Part shown: in pieces, positions 1-8,753 of the stretch
How the letters are laid out: each line of letters opens with the position of its first letter
Position numbering within the stretch: position 1 is the first letter of the stretch
DNA from: Chitinophagaceae bacterium
Lineage (GTDB): Bacteria; Bacteroidota; Bacteroidia; Chitinophagales; Chitinophagaceae
Length of the DNA: 64,000 bases
Reading direction: 5' to 3'
NCBI GenBank assembly: GCA_022841365.1
Contig: JALHRP010000003.1
Coordinates: forward strand, 96,366-160,365
The notes under the pieces: model-generated
Seen by the model: only the letters and a program-made list of their open reading frames with translations
Databases searched by the model: none
Told to the model about the DNA's origin: nothing
Program-made: the position numbers and the translations under genes

Positions 1-1298
1 TCAACTGGATTCATCTTAGTAAGCGGAAGATAGTAGGTAAGATTTTTTTTTACAGTATGTTGCTGCAAGAGTTGATGAGTTGCATCTACATAGCCCAATG
101 ATTCACTTCCATAGATCACATTATCCCAACTTAACGGCTGTCCTGATCGTTCCTCAACTTCATCTGTTACAATGTTGGCTACCATCCAGGGGGCATATTG
201 AAAGTTGGCTTTTACTGTTTCAATTCTGCTGTTATCTTTTAATAACCGTACAGCAACAAATTGTGGAATGGCTAAAATACATTGTTCAGCCTTAATTTCT
301 CTGAGGACCTTACTTTTCACATCATAATACTGTACAATTACATGATCAGACTCTTTTACAACTTTCGTAACTAATGTTTCTGTTCTGATGTAATCATGTA
401 AGTCTTTACTCAGCTCTCGAATTAAAAATCCATTTCCTTCGGGCCATGTAAGCACATCACTATAATCAGCATTTGCTGCTTTACCCTTTCTTCCGGCAAA
501 GTAATGTATACCTGCCCACGCACTACAGATATGATATGGTGTGCCGAAATCATCTCTGGTACAATAATTTACGTACCAATGCAGGTATTCGCTCGTAAAT
601 CCCTTGTGCACCATCCACTCTTTCATTGTTAACGCATCAAGCTTAATAAAATCCGGGTCTTCACTGGAATGATTTGTTGGTATAGAAAAAGCATCTTTAC
701 CATCCCTTCCCTTGGCCAAACGAAACTCCTGCATCTGTTGCAGAAAACGTTCTATCTCCTGAAGGTCATTTACAGGAACACCATATTGTGGGATTAACCC
801 TTCCTGCCATTTTCCATTTATGTACAAACGTTCTTCGGGATCAAAACACAAAAAGGATTCGTTATAGATTGGTAAACCTTCTTTAGTAAAAGCAGTTATA
901 ACATTTGCAGATTTTAAGAAATTCAGATACTCTTTCAAATCATTATTCGGTATAGGTACATAGTGTGCGCCCAAAGGATAGGCAGAAATTAAATTTTCCC
1001 CATTTGTTGCATTCCCGCCTATACGCTTTTCTAACTCTAACACTACCATACCCTCAATACCTTGTTGCCGTAGCTGTCTGGCAGCTGTTAAACCACTTAC
1101 ACCAGAGCCAATAATCGCTACTTGCTTAACTTCAACGGAAGATGGTGATGAGAATTGTTTATCACGAAGTAAATGACCTACAGAGAATGAAGCGCCAAGA
1201 ATTGAGCCCTTGATTTTATTTTCTGGTTTACAGGAAGCAACGATTGTACTAATTCCGGTTGCAGCAACACTATATTGTATAAAATCTCTTCTGTTCAT
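1..1298 (-). CDS. FAD-dependent amine-oxidase-like lipoprotein (3' end beyond window)
   Basis: About 432 N-terminal residues are visible and the frame stays open to the left edge, so the C-terminus is missing. The protein starts MNRRDF, with a twin-arginine-like and lipobox-like leader (IVASC near residue 21), which suggests export and lipid anchoring. A Rossmann dinucleotide-binding motif, VAIIGSGVSGLTAARQL, begins near residue 57. It is followed by a flavin-oxidase-type RIGGNATNG segment. This fits the NAD(P)/FAD-binding amine or polyamine oxidase superfamily; the substrate is unknown. It starts 4 nt after the aminopropyltransferase-like gene stops and is probably the last visible gene of that operon, which makes a polyamine-type amine a natural candidate substrate (inference). 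Confidence 0.8.
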   Translation of the reverse strand, partial: MNRRDFIQYSVAATGISTIVASCKPENKIKGSILGASFSVGHLLRDKQFSSPSSVEVKQVAIIGSGVSGLTAARQLRQQGIEGMVVLELEKRIGGNATNGENLISAYPLGAHYVPIPNNDLKEYLNFLKSANVITAFTKEGLPIYNESFLCFDPEERLYINGKWQEGLIPQYGVPVNDLQEIERFLQQMQEFRLAKGRDGKDAFSIPTNHSSEDPDFIKLDALTMKEWMVHKGFTSEYLHWYVNYCTRDDFGTPYHICSAWAGIHYFAGRKGKAANADYSDVLTWPEGNGFLIRELSKDLHDYIRTETLVTKVVKESDHVIVQYYDVKSKVLREIKAEQCILAIPQFVAVRLLKDNSRIETVKANFQYAPWMVANIVTDEVEERSGQPLSWDNVIYGSESLGYVDATHQLLQQHTVKKNLTYYLPLTKMNPV

Positions 1299-1302
1299 AT
1301 TA

Positions 1303-2826
1303 CTACTCAAGATATTTACTCCATTCTTCTTCGAAATAATGCACGAGCGCCTGATTATTTAATTTATTTAACTGTAACTCGGCTTTGGTTCGCATATCTT
1401 CCGGGAAAATAAAAAGCTGCTCCAAAGTAGCAGAATCTAAAAATTTTAAGCCCGACGGCAGTGAGTGAAACGAGATTTCTTTTTCTGCCGGGGTTGCTAT
1501 AATATAACCCCATTCACCAAAGGAAGGAACATAGTTGTGATAGGGCCTGGTAAAAAAGCCAACTGATTTTAATGTTTGATCAATACACCAAAAACTTTTG
1601 GGTGCCACATATGGCGAAGTACTTTGAATGACGATGATACCCTCGGTTTTTATAGCAGTTCGTACTAACTGATAGAATAATGTACTATAAAGTTTTCCAA
1701 CTGAAAAACTGGATGGATCAGGAAAGTCAATGATAATGGCATCAAATTTCTGTTGATTCTCCCTTAACCATATAAATGCATCCTGATTGATAATTTTTAC
1801 CTTTTTATTTAAAAGTGACTCCTTGTTCAGTTTTAGTAAAACTGATTGTGACTTAAAAAGCTTTGTCATTTCGGGGTCAAGATCTACTAATGTAATATTC
1901 TTTACTGTTTGATATTTCAGTATTTCCCTTACTGCCAATCCATCACCACCTCCTAATACCAGTACATTCGAAGGTTTTGTAACTGAAGATAATGCAGGAT
2001 GTACCAAAGCTTCATGATAACGATATTCATCTGCTGAACTAAACTGAAGGTTGCCATTTAAAAATAAGCGTAATTCACGTTTATTTCTTGTAAGAACAAT
2101 ACGTTGATAAGGAGAGGAAACAGCATAAATAATCTGGTCATTAAACGCCATCGTTTCACTATATTTCAATATTTTTTCAGAAAAAACGAAAGCAACTAAT
2201 TCAATTAATAATAAAAAAACAGCCGTTAATTTCAGCAATGCAGCACGTTTTAGTTCCGCTGAAAAATAATGTAATAAATACCATCCCACACCAATATTGA
2301 GTATGCCAAAAAAAAGGGATGTACGTATCAATCCAAGCTGTGGAACTAATAATAATGGAAAAATAAGCGATGCAAGTAAAGCTCCAATATAATCGAATGT
2401 GAATACCCTGCTAACCAATTCTTTAAATTCCACTTTATGCTCAAGAATACGCATAAGTAGTGGAATTTCTAACCCAACTAATACTCCCGTAATACCAACC
2501 AGAGTATAAAGTATAATCTGAAAGGAATTGGCAAGTGGAAATACAATAAACAGAAGTGGAGAACTAAATCCACCGATAAAGCCTACCATTAATTCAATTC
2601 TCACAAACCATTGTAACAGATTACCCCCAAGATATTTTGATAAAAAAGATCCAATACCCATTGAGAACAGATAAGCTCCAATAATAGTACTGAATTGGGT
2701 AACGCTGTCTCCTAAAAGATAGCTTGCAAGTGTTCCGGCAACTAATTCATAAATCAATCCGCAAGTGGCAATTACAAAAACTGCCAGTAATAAAATCCAT
2801 TGCGCCTTATTCTCTTTGGTTTGCAT
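1303..2826 (-). CDS. Membrane-embedded spermidine-synthase-like aminopropyltransferase
   Basis: 507 residues. The N-terminal ~210 residues form about six or seven hydrophobic segments. The C-terminal half is a spermidine synthase fold: YQRIVLTR, LRLFLNGNLQFSSADEYRYHE in two adjoining stretches, the SAM-type glycine motif LVLGGGDGLAVREIL, and DFPDPSS, matching the catalytic D-x-x-D region of aminopropyltransferases. In this fused family the enzyme domain sits on a membrane platform, unlike soluble SpeE. It lies 3 nt after the DUF350 gene and 4 nt before the FAD oxidase gene. Expected chemistry is aminopropyl transfer from decarboxylated AdoMet, but the acceptor is unknown and could be a small amine or a membrane or surface group. 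Confidence 0.85.
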   Translation of the reverse strand: MQTKENKAQWILLLAVFVIATCGLIYELVAGTLASYLLGDSVTQFSTIIGAYLFSMGIGSFLSKYLGGNLLQWFVRIELMVGFIGGFSSPLLFIVFPLANSFQIILYTLVGITGVLVGLEIPLLMRILEHKVEFKELVSRVFTFDYIGALLASLIFPLLLVPQLGLIRTSLFFGILNIGVGWYLLHYFSAELKRAALLKLTAVFLLLIELVAFVFSEKILKYSETMAFNDQIIYAVSSPYQRIVLTRNKRELRLFLNGNLQFSSADEYRYHEALVHPALSSVTKPSNVLVLGGGDGLAVREILKYQTVKNITLVDLDPEMTKLFKSQSVLLKLNKESLLNKKVKIINQDAFIWLRENQQKFDAIIIDFPDPSSFSVGKLYSTLFYQLVRTAIKTEGIIVIQSTSPYVAPKSFWCIDQTLKSVGFFTRPYHNYVPSFGEWGYIIATPAEKEISFHSLPSGLKFLDSATLEQLFIFPEDMRTKAELQLNKLNNQALVHYFEEEWSKYLE

Positions 2827-2829
2827 TTA

Positions 2830-3033
2830 TTAATGTATTGCCGAGGCTATGATTATTGCAATAGACAGCATAAAAAAGCCGGCCAGTAGTGCCAACGCCA
2901 TGTTTTTATTTTCCAAAATTTCTTTGCGCAGATTATGCTTTGGCGTTAGAATTTCAACCAAGAGAAAGGCAACTAACAAAATACCAATACCCAAAAAAGA
3001 ATAGACAACAGAATTAATAAATGCTTGTGACAT
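2830..3033 (-). CDS. DUF350 (YjfL-type) small membrane protein
   Basis: 67 residues from the ATG giving MSQAFINSVVYSF. The open frame extends further upstream, but that part overlaps the preceding small gene and carries no signal, so the internal ATG is preferred. Two transmembrane helices are clear: VVYSFLGIGILLVAFLLVEIL, then a short polar loop with KHNLRKEILENKN, then ALALLAGFFMLSIAIIIAS. The LxxEIL.N.N.A turn is typical of DUF350 proteins. The biochemical function of the family is not established. Its place between DUF4178 and the aminopropyltransferase suggests a membrane subunit of one complex. Confidence 0.75.
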   Translation of the reverse strand: MSQAFINSVVYSFLGIGILLVAFLLVEILTPKHNLRKEILENKNMALALLAGFFMLSIAIIIASAIH

Positions 3034-3049
3034 ATGCTTTGGTTTTAAA

Positions 3050-3223
3050 TTATTTATGATAACCCGGACCACTGCTGCTCCATTGCTGTTGAGCTGGCGA
3101 TGTAAATATTCTCCTGCCAGTGATATCATGAAAGAGCATGACTCCCGCAGAAAAAATCAAGATGATCAAAAACCATCTGAAATCAAATAAGGGAGAGTCG
3201 GGTTTAAAAATATTAATCTTCAT
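3050..3223 (-). CDS. 57-residue single-pass membrane protein of the polyamine cassette
   Basis: The start giving MKINIFKPDSPLFDF lies 11 nt inside the end of the DUF4178 gene, an overlap typical of translational coupling. One hydrophobic helix (WFLIILIFSAGVMLF) is followed by a short basic stretch and a polar tail, SPAQQQWSSSGPGYHK. The compact helix-plus-tail design and exact fit in the operon argue for a real gene. I know of no assigned function. A longer upstream start is possible, but it would run far into DUF4178. Confidence 0.6.
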   Translation of the reverse strand: MKINIFKPDSPLFDFRWFLIILIFSAGVMLFHDITGRRIFTSPAQQQWSSSGPGYHK

Positions 3224-5120
3224 TATCGTAATTTGAATAAGGACTGTTATACCAACGATTTTTTTCAAAAAATTGATCCAGATAATATTTCCCAATTGCC
3301 CAGATCAAAATGAAAGCAATTGCAAATACAAGGTTTCTTGTGCTTTCTACATCATAGACTGCTTTTACTTGAACGGTTTTTATATTAAAATCTGCAGGAT
3401 CTCTCACCGCTTGTATTTGAAGTATATATGTGTCCGACGGTATTGCTGTAAGGTAAGCTGTTGCGTTTGTTCCACCTTCTGACCAGGACTCACCGTCAGA
3501 ATATCCTCTATAATATTCAACACCTTGTTCAAGGGAATACTCTTTACCTGTAGTTGTACTAACTAATGCAATTGCCACCTCAACCCAGCTATTGCTGACA
3601 GAGGCATCGATTGTAAATTCAACATTACTAAGATCCTTTTTCAGCTCAAATTTTTCAGAAACTGCAGATGCCTGAAATGTTGAATCATTGAATAAAAGAC
3701 TGTTTTCATAAATAATCCTCTGTTCTTTAAACGAACTGTTTAAAGCATGAATAAGCATTAAAAAAAGTATACCGATAAATGCTGTAACAGCCAGTTTAAC
3801 AGGGTTCATATATCCTTTTGGCTGAACAGCTCCGGTGCCAATTCGTAGAGGTAAACTATACTCAACCGGAAATGCATTTTTTACTTCAGAAGGTGATATA
3901 TGTTTTCCGAAATACCACCGAATTCCCTCTTTCTTATTCTTTTCACGTATCCAAATTTCGGGAGGTGATATAAATTCCTTTGCATTGGTATCGTAGTTAT
4001 CAAAAATATTATAAGGGAATTCGCCAGATGCAAATATGATTATATGCTGATATGCATTAAATAAAGCAAAAGACTCTCCAGCATAGGTAAAATTTCTTAT
4101 TGACTCATTAAGTAAAACAGGAGCGTCGGCCTGTTCTTTTAAAATAATCCAATGCCCATCAAACTCACTTAAAAAAGCGAAACCTGCAGCCTGGTTATAC
4201 AAAGTATATTCTCTCCATCTTGAATGATAGGCATTGTCTTCTTCTTTTTGAACGCATCCCATTACCTCATATTCAACCCCGTTTACGATTCCTTTTGTTC
4301 CAATTGCTAAAACAGGTGTAAAGTCATCTGTTTTTTTTCCGTTTCTCATAAAACCTTTCCCTGACTGGAGTTGATAATATACACCACATCTTTTGCATGC
4401 ACAGCTTTGGGCATAAGGATAGGTTTTAACTACAATTTGCTCAGGACAGTCTTGGCATTTAAAAGAAAAGACTGAAGAATCTGGTTTCCTCAGATTCGTA
4501 AGTTGTAAGTCATTAAAATTATTATGCGAAGAGCTAAAGCAAAGAACTTTATCCTGGCTCAGTTCTATCAATAAACAATTTTTCCCGTCATCAGATGAAA
4601 AATCAAACACATGAAACTTATCTGGGAATTCCTGTATTACCAAATCTCCTTCTACTTCTAACTTATCAGCTTCGTATTTCTCATTTAAGATATACTGCTT
4701 ATTCACTTTCAAATCTATAATACTTCCTGTTTTTAATTTACCAAGCTTTGACGATAATAAAGGTTGAACAGAATCATCTGGTGTTACAACCGTATAGATG
4801 CCATATCCTTCTTCAAGATATCCATGTGTGCCGTCTTCAAATAAAACGGACCAATAGTTCAATACCTTTTCATCAAACCAAACCCTGAGCCTCCCTGTAA
4901 CAGTAAAAATTTTCGATTGCCAAATCCCTTTTGTGCCGGGTTGAATAATATCGTTCGTTTTTTCAATTACAGGAAATGATGTTTCTTTAAGTAAACCATT
5001 CGGTTGTTTAAATACAACCTTACCGCATGTACACGTAACCAAATTAGATTTGCTGTTCAGAGGATAAATAACCTTTGTGCAAGAAGGACAGTTAAGAATT
5101 AAAGTTGTTCCTGTACTCAT
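3213..5120 (-). CDS. DUF4178 protein with two zinc ribbons and C-terminal membrane segments
   Basis: 635 residues. A first zinc ribbon uses C11, C14, C30 and C32. It precedes a DUF4178 beta-rich module near residues 60-195 (GTKGIWQ, YWSVLFEDGTHGYLEE). A second ribbon (CQDC, then CACKRC) near 222-250 precedes a second DUF4178-like module (GTKGIVNGVEYEVMG, EYTLYN, FDGHWIIL). A transmembrane helix near 440-460, a beta-rich extracytoplasmic segment with a YSDGESWSEGG turn, and a last helix near 600 follow. The duplication suggests a cytosolic sensor or adaptor anchored in the membrane. Start and upstream stop overlap by one base (TAATG) with the SpeD-like gene. DUF4178 has no proven activity. Confidence 0.8.
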   Translation of the reverse strand: MSTGTTLILNCPSCTKVIYPLNSKSNLVTCTCGKVVFKQPNGLLKETSFPVIEKTNDIIQPGTKGIWQSKIFTVTGRLRVWFDEKVLNYWSVLFEDGTHGYLEEGYGIYTVVTPDDSVQPLLSSKLGKLKTGSIIDLKVNKQYILNEKYEADKLEVEGDLVIQEFPDKFHVFDFSSDDGKNCLLIELSQDKVLCFSSSHNNFNDLQLTNLRKPDSSVFSFKCQDCPEQIVVKTYPYAQSCACKRCGVYYQLQSGKGFMRNGKKTDDFTPVLAIGTKGIVNGVEYEVMGCVQKEEDNAYHSRWREYTLYNQAAGFAFLSEFDGHWIILKEQADAPVLLNESIRNFTYAGESFALFNAYQHIIIFASGEFPYNIFDNYDTNAKEFISPPEIWIREKNKKEGIRWYFGKHISPSEVKNAFPVEYSLPLRIGTGAVQPKGYMNPVKLAVTAFIGILFLMLIHALNSSFKEQRIIYENSLLFNDSTFQASAVSEKFELKKDLSNVEFTIDASVSNSWVEVAIALVSTTTGKEYSLEQGVEYYRGYSDGESWSEGGTNATAYLTAIPSDTYILQIQAVRDPADFNIKTVQVKAVYDVESTRNLVFAIAFILIWAIGKYYLDQFFEKNRWYNSPYSNYDNED

Positions 5121-5473
5121 TATCTGGTAATGATTTGCTGCTGAACAATTTCTGCTTGAAAATATTTTTGCATTGCCTCAAACAGATTTATTACCGTTTC
5201 ATCATTCGAACGTTTAAAATTACTCAGGTATACATCCAGATTCACGATTTTATGTTCCGGCCATGTGTGTAATGAGATGTGACTTTCACTTAAACATATA
5301 ACCGCAGTAAATCCTGCAGGAGAGAAATTATGATAAACTTCACCTAGTTTTTTTAACTGATACTTTTCAATTAAGATATTCATCAATTCTTTACAGGACT
5401 GATACTTCCGAAGTGTGTCGGAATTTGAAGTATGCAATGTTGCAATCAGGTGCTTTCCCGGTTGATAACTCAT
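5120..5473 (-). CDS. SpeD-like pyruvoyl-dependent decarboxylase, atypical
   Basis: 117 residues, the length of the short class of prokaryotic AdoMet decarboxylase proenzymes. The self-processing site is intact: LSESHISLHTWPE puts cleavage between E63 and S64, with H69 at the place of the processing histidine. The family then normally has a D-x-x-T-C-G segment whose Cys is a catalytic acid; here the aligned residues read DVYLSN, with S84 fifteen residues after H69. The protein is therefore probably a processed pyruvoyl enzyme, but AdoMet decarboxylase activity cannot be assumed. Some SpeD homologues are known to have become ornithine or arginine decarboxylases. It is the first gene of the cassette. 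Confidence 0.75.
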   Translation of the reverse strand: MSYQPGKHLIATLHTSNSDTLRKYQSCKELMNILIEKYQLKKLGEVYHNFSPAGFTAVICLSESHISLHTWPEHKIVNLDVYLSNFKRSNDETVINLFEAMQKYFQAEIVQQQIITR

Positions 5474-5730
5474 AAGTGAAAGTTCGGAAATCTAAAAATG
5501 ATATTATTAAAAATAAGACTTTCATAAATACACGAATCAACCTCTTCCAAAAAAAAAGATGAGCTTTCTTATACTCTTACAATTGTTTTAATATAAGAAG
5601 CAAAAAATTTTATTCAATAGTATAAACTGGAATAGCACATTCTTACCAACTTATTATGTCTGTATACTTGGAGTAATAAAGTGAATTGAATCTGTTTAGA
5701 TATGCCTTGAAGTTAAGATGATCGAATAAA

Positions 5731-5758
5731 AAAGCCCCCCGATAAATCGGGGGGCTTT
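5731..5758 (-). terminator. Strong intrinsic terminator after tRNA-Phe
   Basis: A 12-bp perfect stem (AAAGCCCCCCGA / TCGGGGGGCTTT) closes a TAAA loop. On the minus strand it is followed by a T run, ten bases beyond the tRNA 3' end. The plus side also reads into TTTTATTTT, so it could act in both directions and insulate the polyamine cassette from the tRNA. Confidence 0.85.
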
Positions 5759-5767
5759 TATTTTAAG

Positions 5768-5840
5768 TGGTGTGGGCCGGGATCGAACCGGCGACACAAG
5801 GATTTTCAGTCCTTTGCTCTACCGACTGAGCTACCGCACC
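5768..5840 (-). tRNA. tRNA-Phe (GAA)
   Basis: A 73-nt cloverleaf reads GGTGCGG TA GCTC AGTCGGTA GAGC A AAGGA CTGAAAA TCCTT, then GTGTC and a T arm GCCGG TTCGATC CCGGC. The anticodon is GAA in loop CTGAAAA. The discriminator is A and CCA is not encoded. The acceptor stem has one C-A mismatch (position 5 against 68), where the usual partner would be G. All other stems pair fully. Confidence 0.93.
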
Positions 5841-5975
5841 TTCATCCTCCATAGCTTTTCAGCGTAGGAGGGATTCCTGAAACACATCACTCCGGTAAGT
5901 GGAAGCCTATCCTTCGTTTTTGTGCTTCGGGTTTCCCAACGAGTTTTAACGTCGTTGGGGCTGCAAATATAGAAG
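5841..5975 (-). promoter_or_regulatory. Putative promoter and structured leader of tRNA-Phe
   Basis: On the minus strand a TATATTTG box (5964-5971) matches the Bacteroidota -7 consensus TAnnTTTG. Downstream lie an 8-bp inverted repeat (CCCAACGA, 5935-5942, with 5952-5959) and a CCTCC/GGAGG pair around 5846-5870, just before the tRNA. No clear -33 TTG is present at the expected distance. The 278 bases between the tRNA and recQ hold no convincing gene. Confidence 0.4.
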
Positions 5976-6118
5976 AATGAGCTTTAATATCGAAATCTTT
6001 GACCTATTATTTCAAATTCCATTGTGGCTCACTGATAACACAGATTCGTACAGAACTTTTATTACCTCATTTTTCTCTCTTGTACTTTGGATTTTGTCCC
6101 TTGTGTCTTGCCTCTGCC

Positions 6119-8452
6119 TTACATTCCAAACTCGCTCAAAAACTTGATCCGCATAATTTTCAGCTGCTCCCAGCTGTAGCCGCCATCTTCCAGTTCCTGC
6201 TGGGCAATTTTTAAATCGCTGGTGCTGCAGGTTTTAAAATAATCAATGATTTCTTCCTGCTCGTATTCATCCAGCCACTCATCAATAGCATAATCTAAAC
6301 GGAGCTTGGTGCCGCTGGCCGCAATGGTTTCCATTTCTTCCAGCATCTCATCCATACGCCAGCCTTTGTTTTTGGCAATGGTTTCTAACGGTATGCGCTT
6401 ATCTACATTCTGTATTAAAAAAACTTTGTTGCCGCTCTTGTTCACCACACTCTTCATCACAAACTCATCGGGCTTTTCAATTTCATTCTCTTCTACGTAC
6501 TTCGAAATAATATCAACAAAAGGTTTGCCGTAACGGATGGCCTTGCCCTTGCTTACACCTTGGCATTTTTCCAGCTCTTCCAATGTGGTTGGATAGATGG
6601 TGGCCATATCCTGCAGCGAATTCTCCAGGAAAATTACAAACGGCGGTAATCCTTTTTTCTTTGCTTCTTTCTGCCGCAGATCTTTCAGCATATCAAACAA
6701 CTTATCATCGGCTGCTGCACCTGTGTTTCCGGCATCTGCAGTTTCTTCATCATCTTCATTCGCCTCTTCGTATAAATTATTCAAAGCAATCTTAAATGAT
6801 TTCGGCTTCTTCACAAACGCTTCTCCCTCTTTCGTCATCTTCAGCAAACCATATTCTTCAATATCTTTTTGAATCAATCCGTTCAGCAACATTTGCCTGA
6901 TGAGTGAATTCCAGAAATGCAGATCTTTTTCTTTACCAATTCCAAACTCAGGTAACTGATCATGACGGTACATCTGTATTTGCGGAGTTAATCTGCCTGT
7001 AATCACCGGTATCACATATTCTGCTGCAAAACGTCCATCCAATGCTTTCACTGTTTTTAATACCATCACTGCTTCATCTTTTGCTTCCATTTTTTCTTTT
7101 GGATGCAGACAATTATCACAGTTGCCGCAGTTTTCCTGCTGATAGGTTTCGCCAAAATAATGCAGCAATATTTTACGACGGCAAACAGAGCTTTCTGCAA
7201 ACGCAACGGTTTCCTGTATCATTTGTGCAGTTACTTCACGTTCGCTCAACGGTTTGTCACGCATCAAATGCTCCAGCTTACTTACATCTTTGTGTGAATA
7301 GTAGAGAATACATTTCCCTTCCATCCCATCACGGCCGGCTCTTCCTGTTTCCTGGTAATAGTTTTCAATACTCTTGGGAATATTGTAGTGTATCACAAAA
7401 CGGATGTCGGGTTTATCAATACCCATCCCAAATGCAATGGTGGCAACAATTACCTGTACATTTTCATTTAAAAACTGATCCTGTTTATCGGCCCTCACTT
7501 TTCCATCGAACCCTGCATGATAAGCAACGGCTTTAATGCCATTGGCCATCAGCATATCTGCGAGTTCTTCTGTTGTTCTGCGGTTGAGTGTATAGATAAT
7601 ACCACTCTTTCCTTTGTTTTGTGAAATAAAACGAACAATATTTTTTACCGTTTGATCTTTTTTAATCTTGGGTTGAATTTCGTAATACAGATTACCACGG
7701 TTGAACGATGAAATAAAAATATCGGGGTTGCGTAAACCAAGATTCTTTACAATATCACTCTGCACTTTTGGAGTAGCAGTAGCAGTTAATGCAATGATGG
7801 GGATGTTGGGATTGATCTGGTCCATCATTTCTTTCAGCCGTCTGTATTCGGGTCTGAAATCATGCCCCCACTCACTGATACAATGGGCTTCATCCACAGC
7901 AAAAAAAGAAATATTGAGATCGCTGAAGAATTCAAGATTTTCCTGCTTGGTCAACGTTTCCGGAGCAACATACAGCATTTTGGTTTTGCCGGTAAGCAAA
8001 TCATCATGCACTTCTTTTATTTCCTTCTTGGTTAATGTTGAGTTGAGAAAATGTGCCACATCATCTTTACTGCTGTAGCTGCGTACCAGATCAACCTGGT
8101 TTTTCATTAACGCTATCAGCGGACTAACAACAATGGCTACACCTTCTTTTACCAAAGCAGGCAACTGGTAACATAAACTTTTACCTCCGCCGGTTGGCAT
8201 AATCACAAACGTATCTCTGCCGTTCAGCAGGTTATTAATCACCGCTTCCTGTGTTCCTTTAAATGCATCAAAGCCAAAATGTTCATTCAGTGCTGCGTAC
8301 AAATCAACCGAATGCGAAGCGGACTTCACCGTTTTTCCGTTTGATTTTTTTGCAGCGACCTCTGTTTTACGGGCAGGTTTTTTTGCTGTTGCTTTTACTT
8401 TTTCCGAAGTGTTGTTCTCCACTTTCGGAGATTTTTTCTTTACTGTAGTCAT
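6119..8452 (-). CDS. recQ: ATP-dependent DNA helicase RecQ, long form
   Basis: 777 residues from ATG; a GTG one codon upstream is less likely. A Lys/Ala-rich N-terminal tail of ~50 residues precedes the helicase: Walker [32 protein letters not shown] split across motif II and the aromatic-rich loop, and [10 protein letters not shown] (motif VI). The RQC zinc site is [12 protein letters not shown] followed by CGNCDNC. An HRDC domain follows near 600-670, then a helix-turn-helix-like C-terminal domain. RecQ unwinds 3'-5' at stalled forks and in RecF-pathway recombination. Most E. coli-like RecQs are ~600 residues, so the tail and extra C-terminal domain account for the length. Monocistronic, divergent from kdsD. 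Confidence 0.96.
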   Translation of the reverse strand: MTTVKKKSPKVENNTSEKVKATAKKPARKTEVAAKKSNGKTVKSASHSVDLYAALNEHFGFDAFKGTQEAVINNLLNGRDTFVIMPTGGGKSLCYQLPALVKEGVAIVVSPLIALMKNQVDLVRSYSSKDDVAHFLNSTLTKKEIKEVHDDLLTGKTKMLYVAPETLTKQENLEFFSDLNISFFAVDEAHCISEWGHDFRPEYRRLKEMMDQINPNIPIIALTATATPKVQSDIVKNLGLRNPDIFISSFNRGNLYYEIQPKIKKDQTVKNIVRFISQNKGKSGIIYTLNRRTTEELADMLMANGIKAVAYHAGFDGKVRADKQDQFLNENVQVIVATIAFGMGIDKPDIRFVIHYNIPKSIENYYQETGRAGRDGMEGKCILYYSHKDVSKLEHLMRDKPLSEREVTAQMIQETVAFAESSVCRRKILLHYFGETYQQENCGNCDNCLHPKEKMEAKDEAVMVLKTVKALDGRFAAEYVIPVITGRLTPQIQMYRHDQLPEFGIGKEKDLHFWNSLIRQMLLNGLIQKDIEEYGLLKMTKEGEAFVKKPKSFKIALNNLYEEANEDDEETADAGNTGAAADDKLFDMLKDLRQKEAKKKGLPPFVIFLENSLQDMATIYPTTLEELEKCQGVSKGKAIRYGKPFVDIISKYVEENEIEKPDEFVMKSVVNKSGNKVFLIQNVDKRIPLETIAKNKGWRMDEMLEEMETIAASGTKLRLDYAIDEWLDEYEQEEIIDYFKTCSTSDLKIAQQELEDGGYSWEQLKIMRIKFLSEFGM

Positions 8453-8737
8453 CACTTTTTTTCCTTCTCTCTTTGATTTTTTACAAACTGGACTTCTCAG
8501 CAGGCAGTTGAACAGTTAAGCGCAGAGAGCGCTTTTTCTGAAGGGGAACGAAGTTACTAAAACTGCGTCATCTTACGAGCCCGAATGAGGCAAAAACCTG
8601 CTAAAAAAGACCATAATTTGAGAAGGTAAGCCAATTTTTGAGAAGATTTATACAAAAATGGATGAGAGGAATGGCATACGTGAAGGTCTTTTTACAGCGA
8701 AAGATGATACACGCTTTTCTGTTCTGCTTATTTAAAG

Positions 8738-8745
8738 TAGGTTTG
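8738..8745 (+). promoter_or_regulatory. TAGGTTTG -7 box immediately before kdsD
   Basis: TAGGTTTG fits the Bacteroidota -7 consensus TAnnTTTG and ends only 8 bases before the kdsD ATG, so the transcript would have almost no leader. A -33 TTG is not obvious. The rest of the ~300-base divergent gap between recQ and kdsD (8453-8737) holds only AT-rich sequence with short repeats of TTGAGAAG and no gene. Confidence 0.5.
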
Positions 8746-8753
8746 CCCCGCCA

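Noticed and set aside
80..295. Short plus-strand frame at the left edge
   Set aside because: It is antisense to the clear FAD-dependent oxidoreductase frame.
7042..7536. 164-residue plus-strand frame inside recQ
   Set aside because: It is antisense to conserved RecQ zinc and helicase motifs and has biased, improbable composition.
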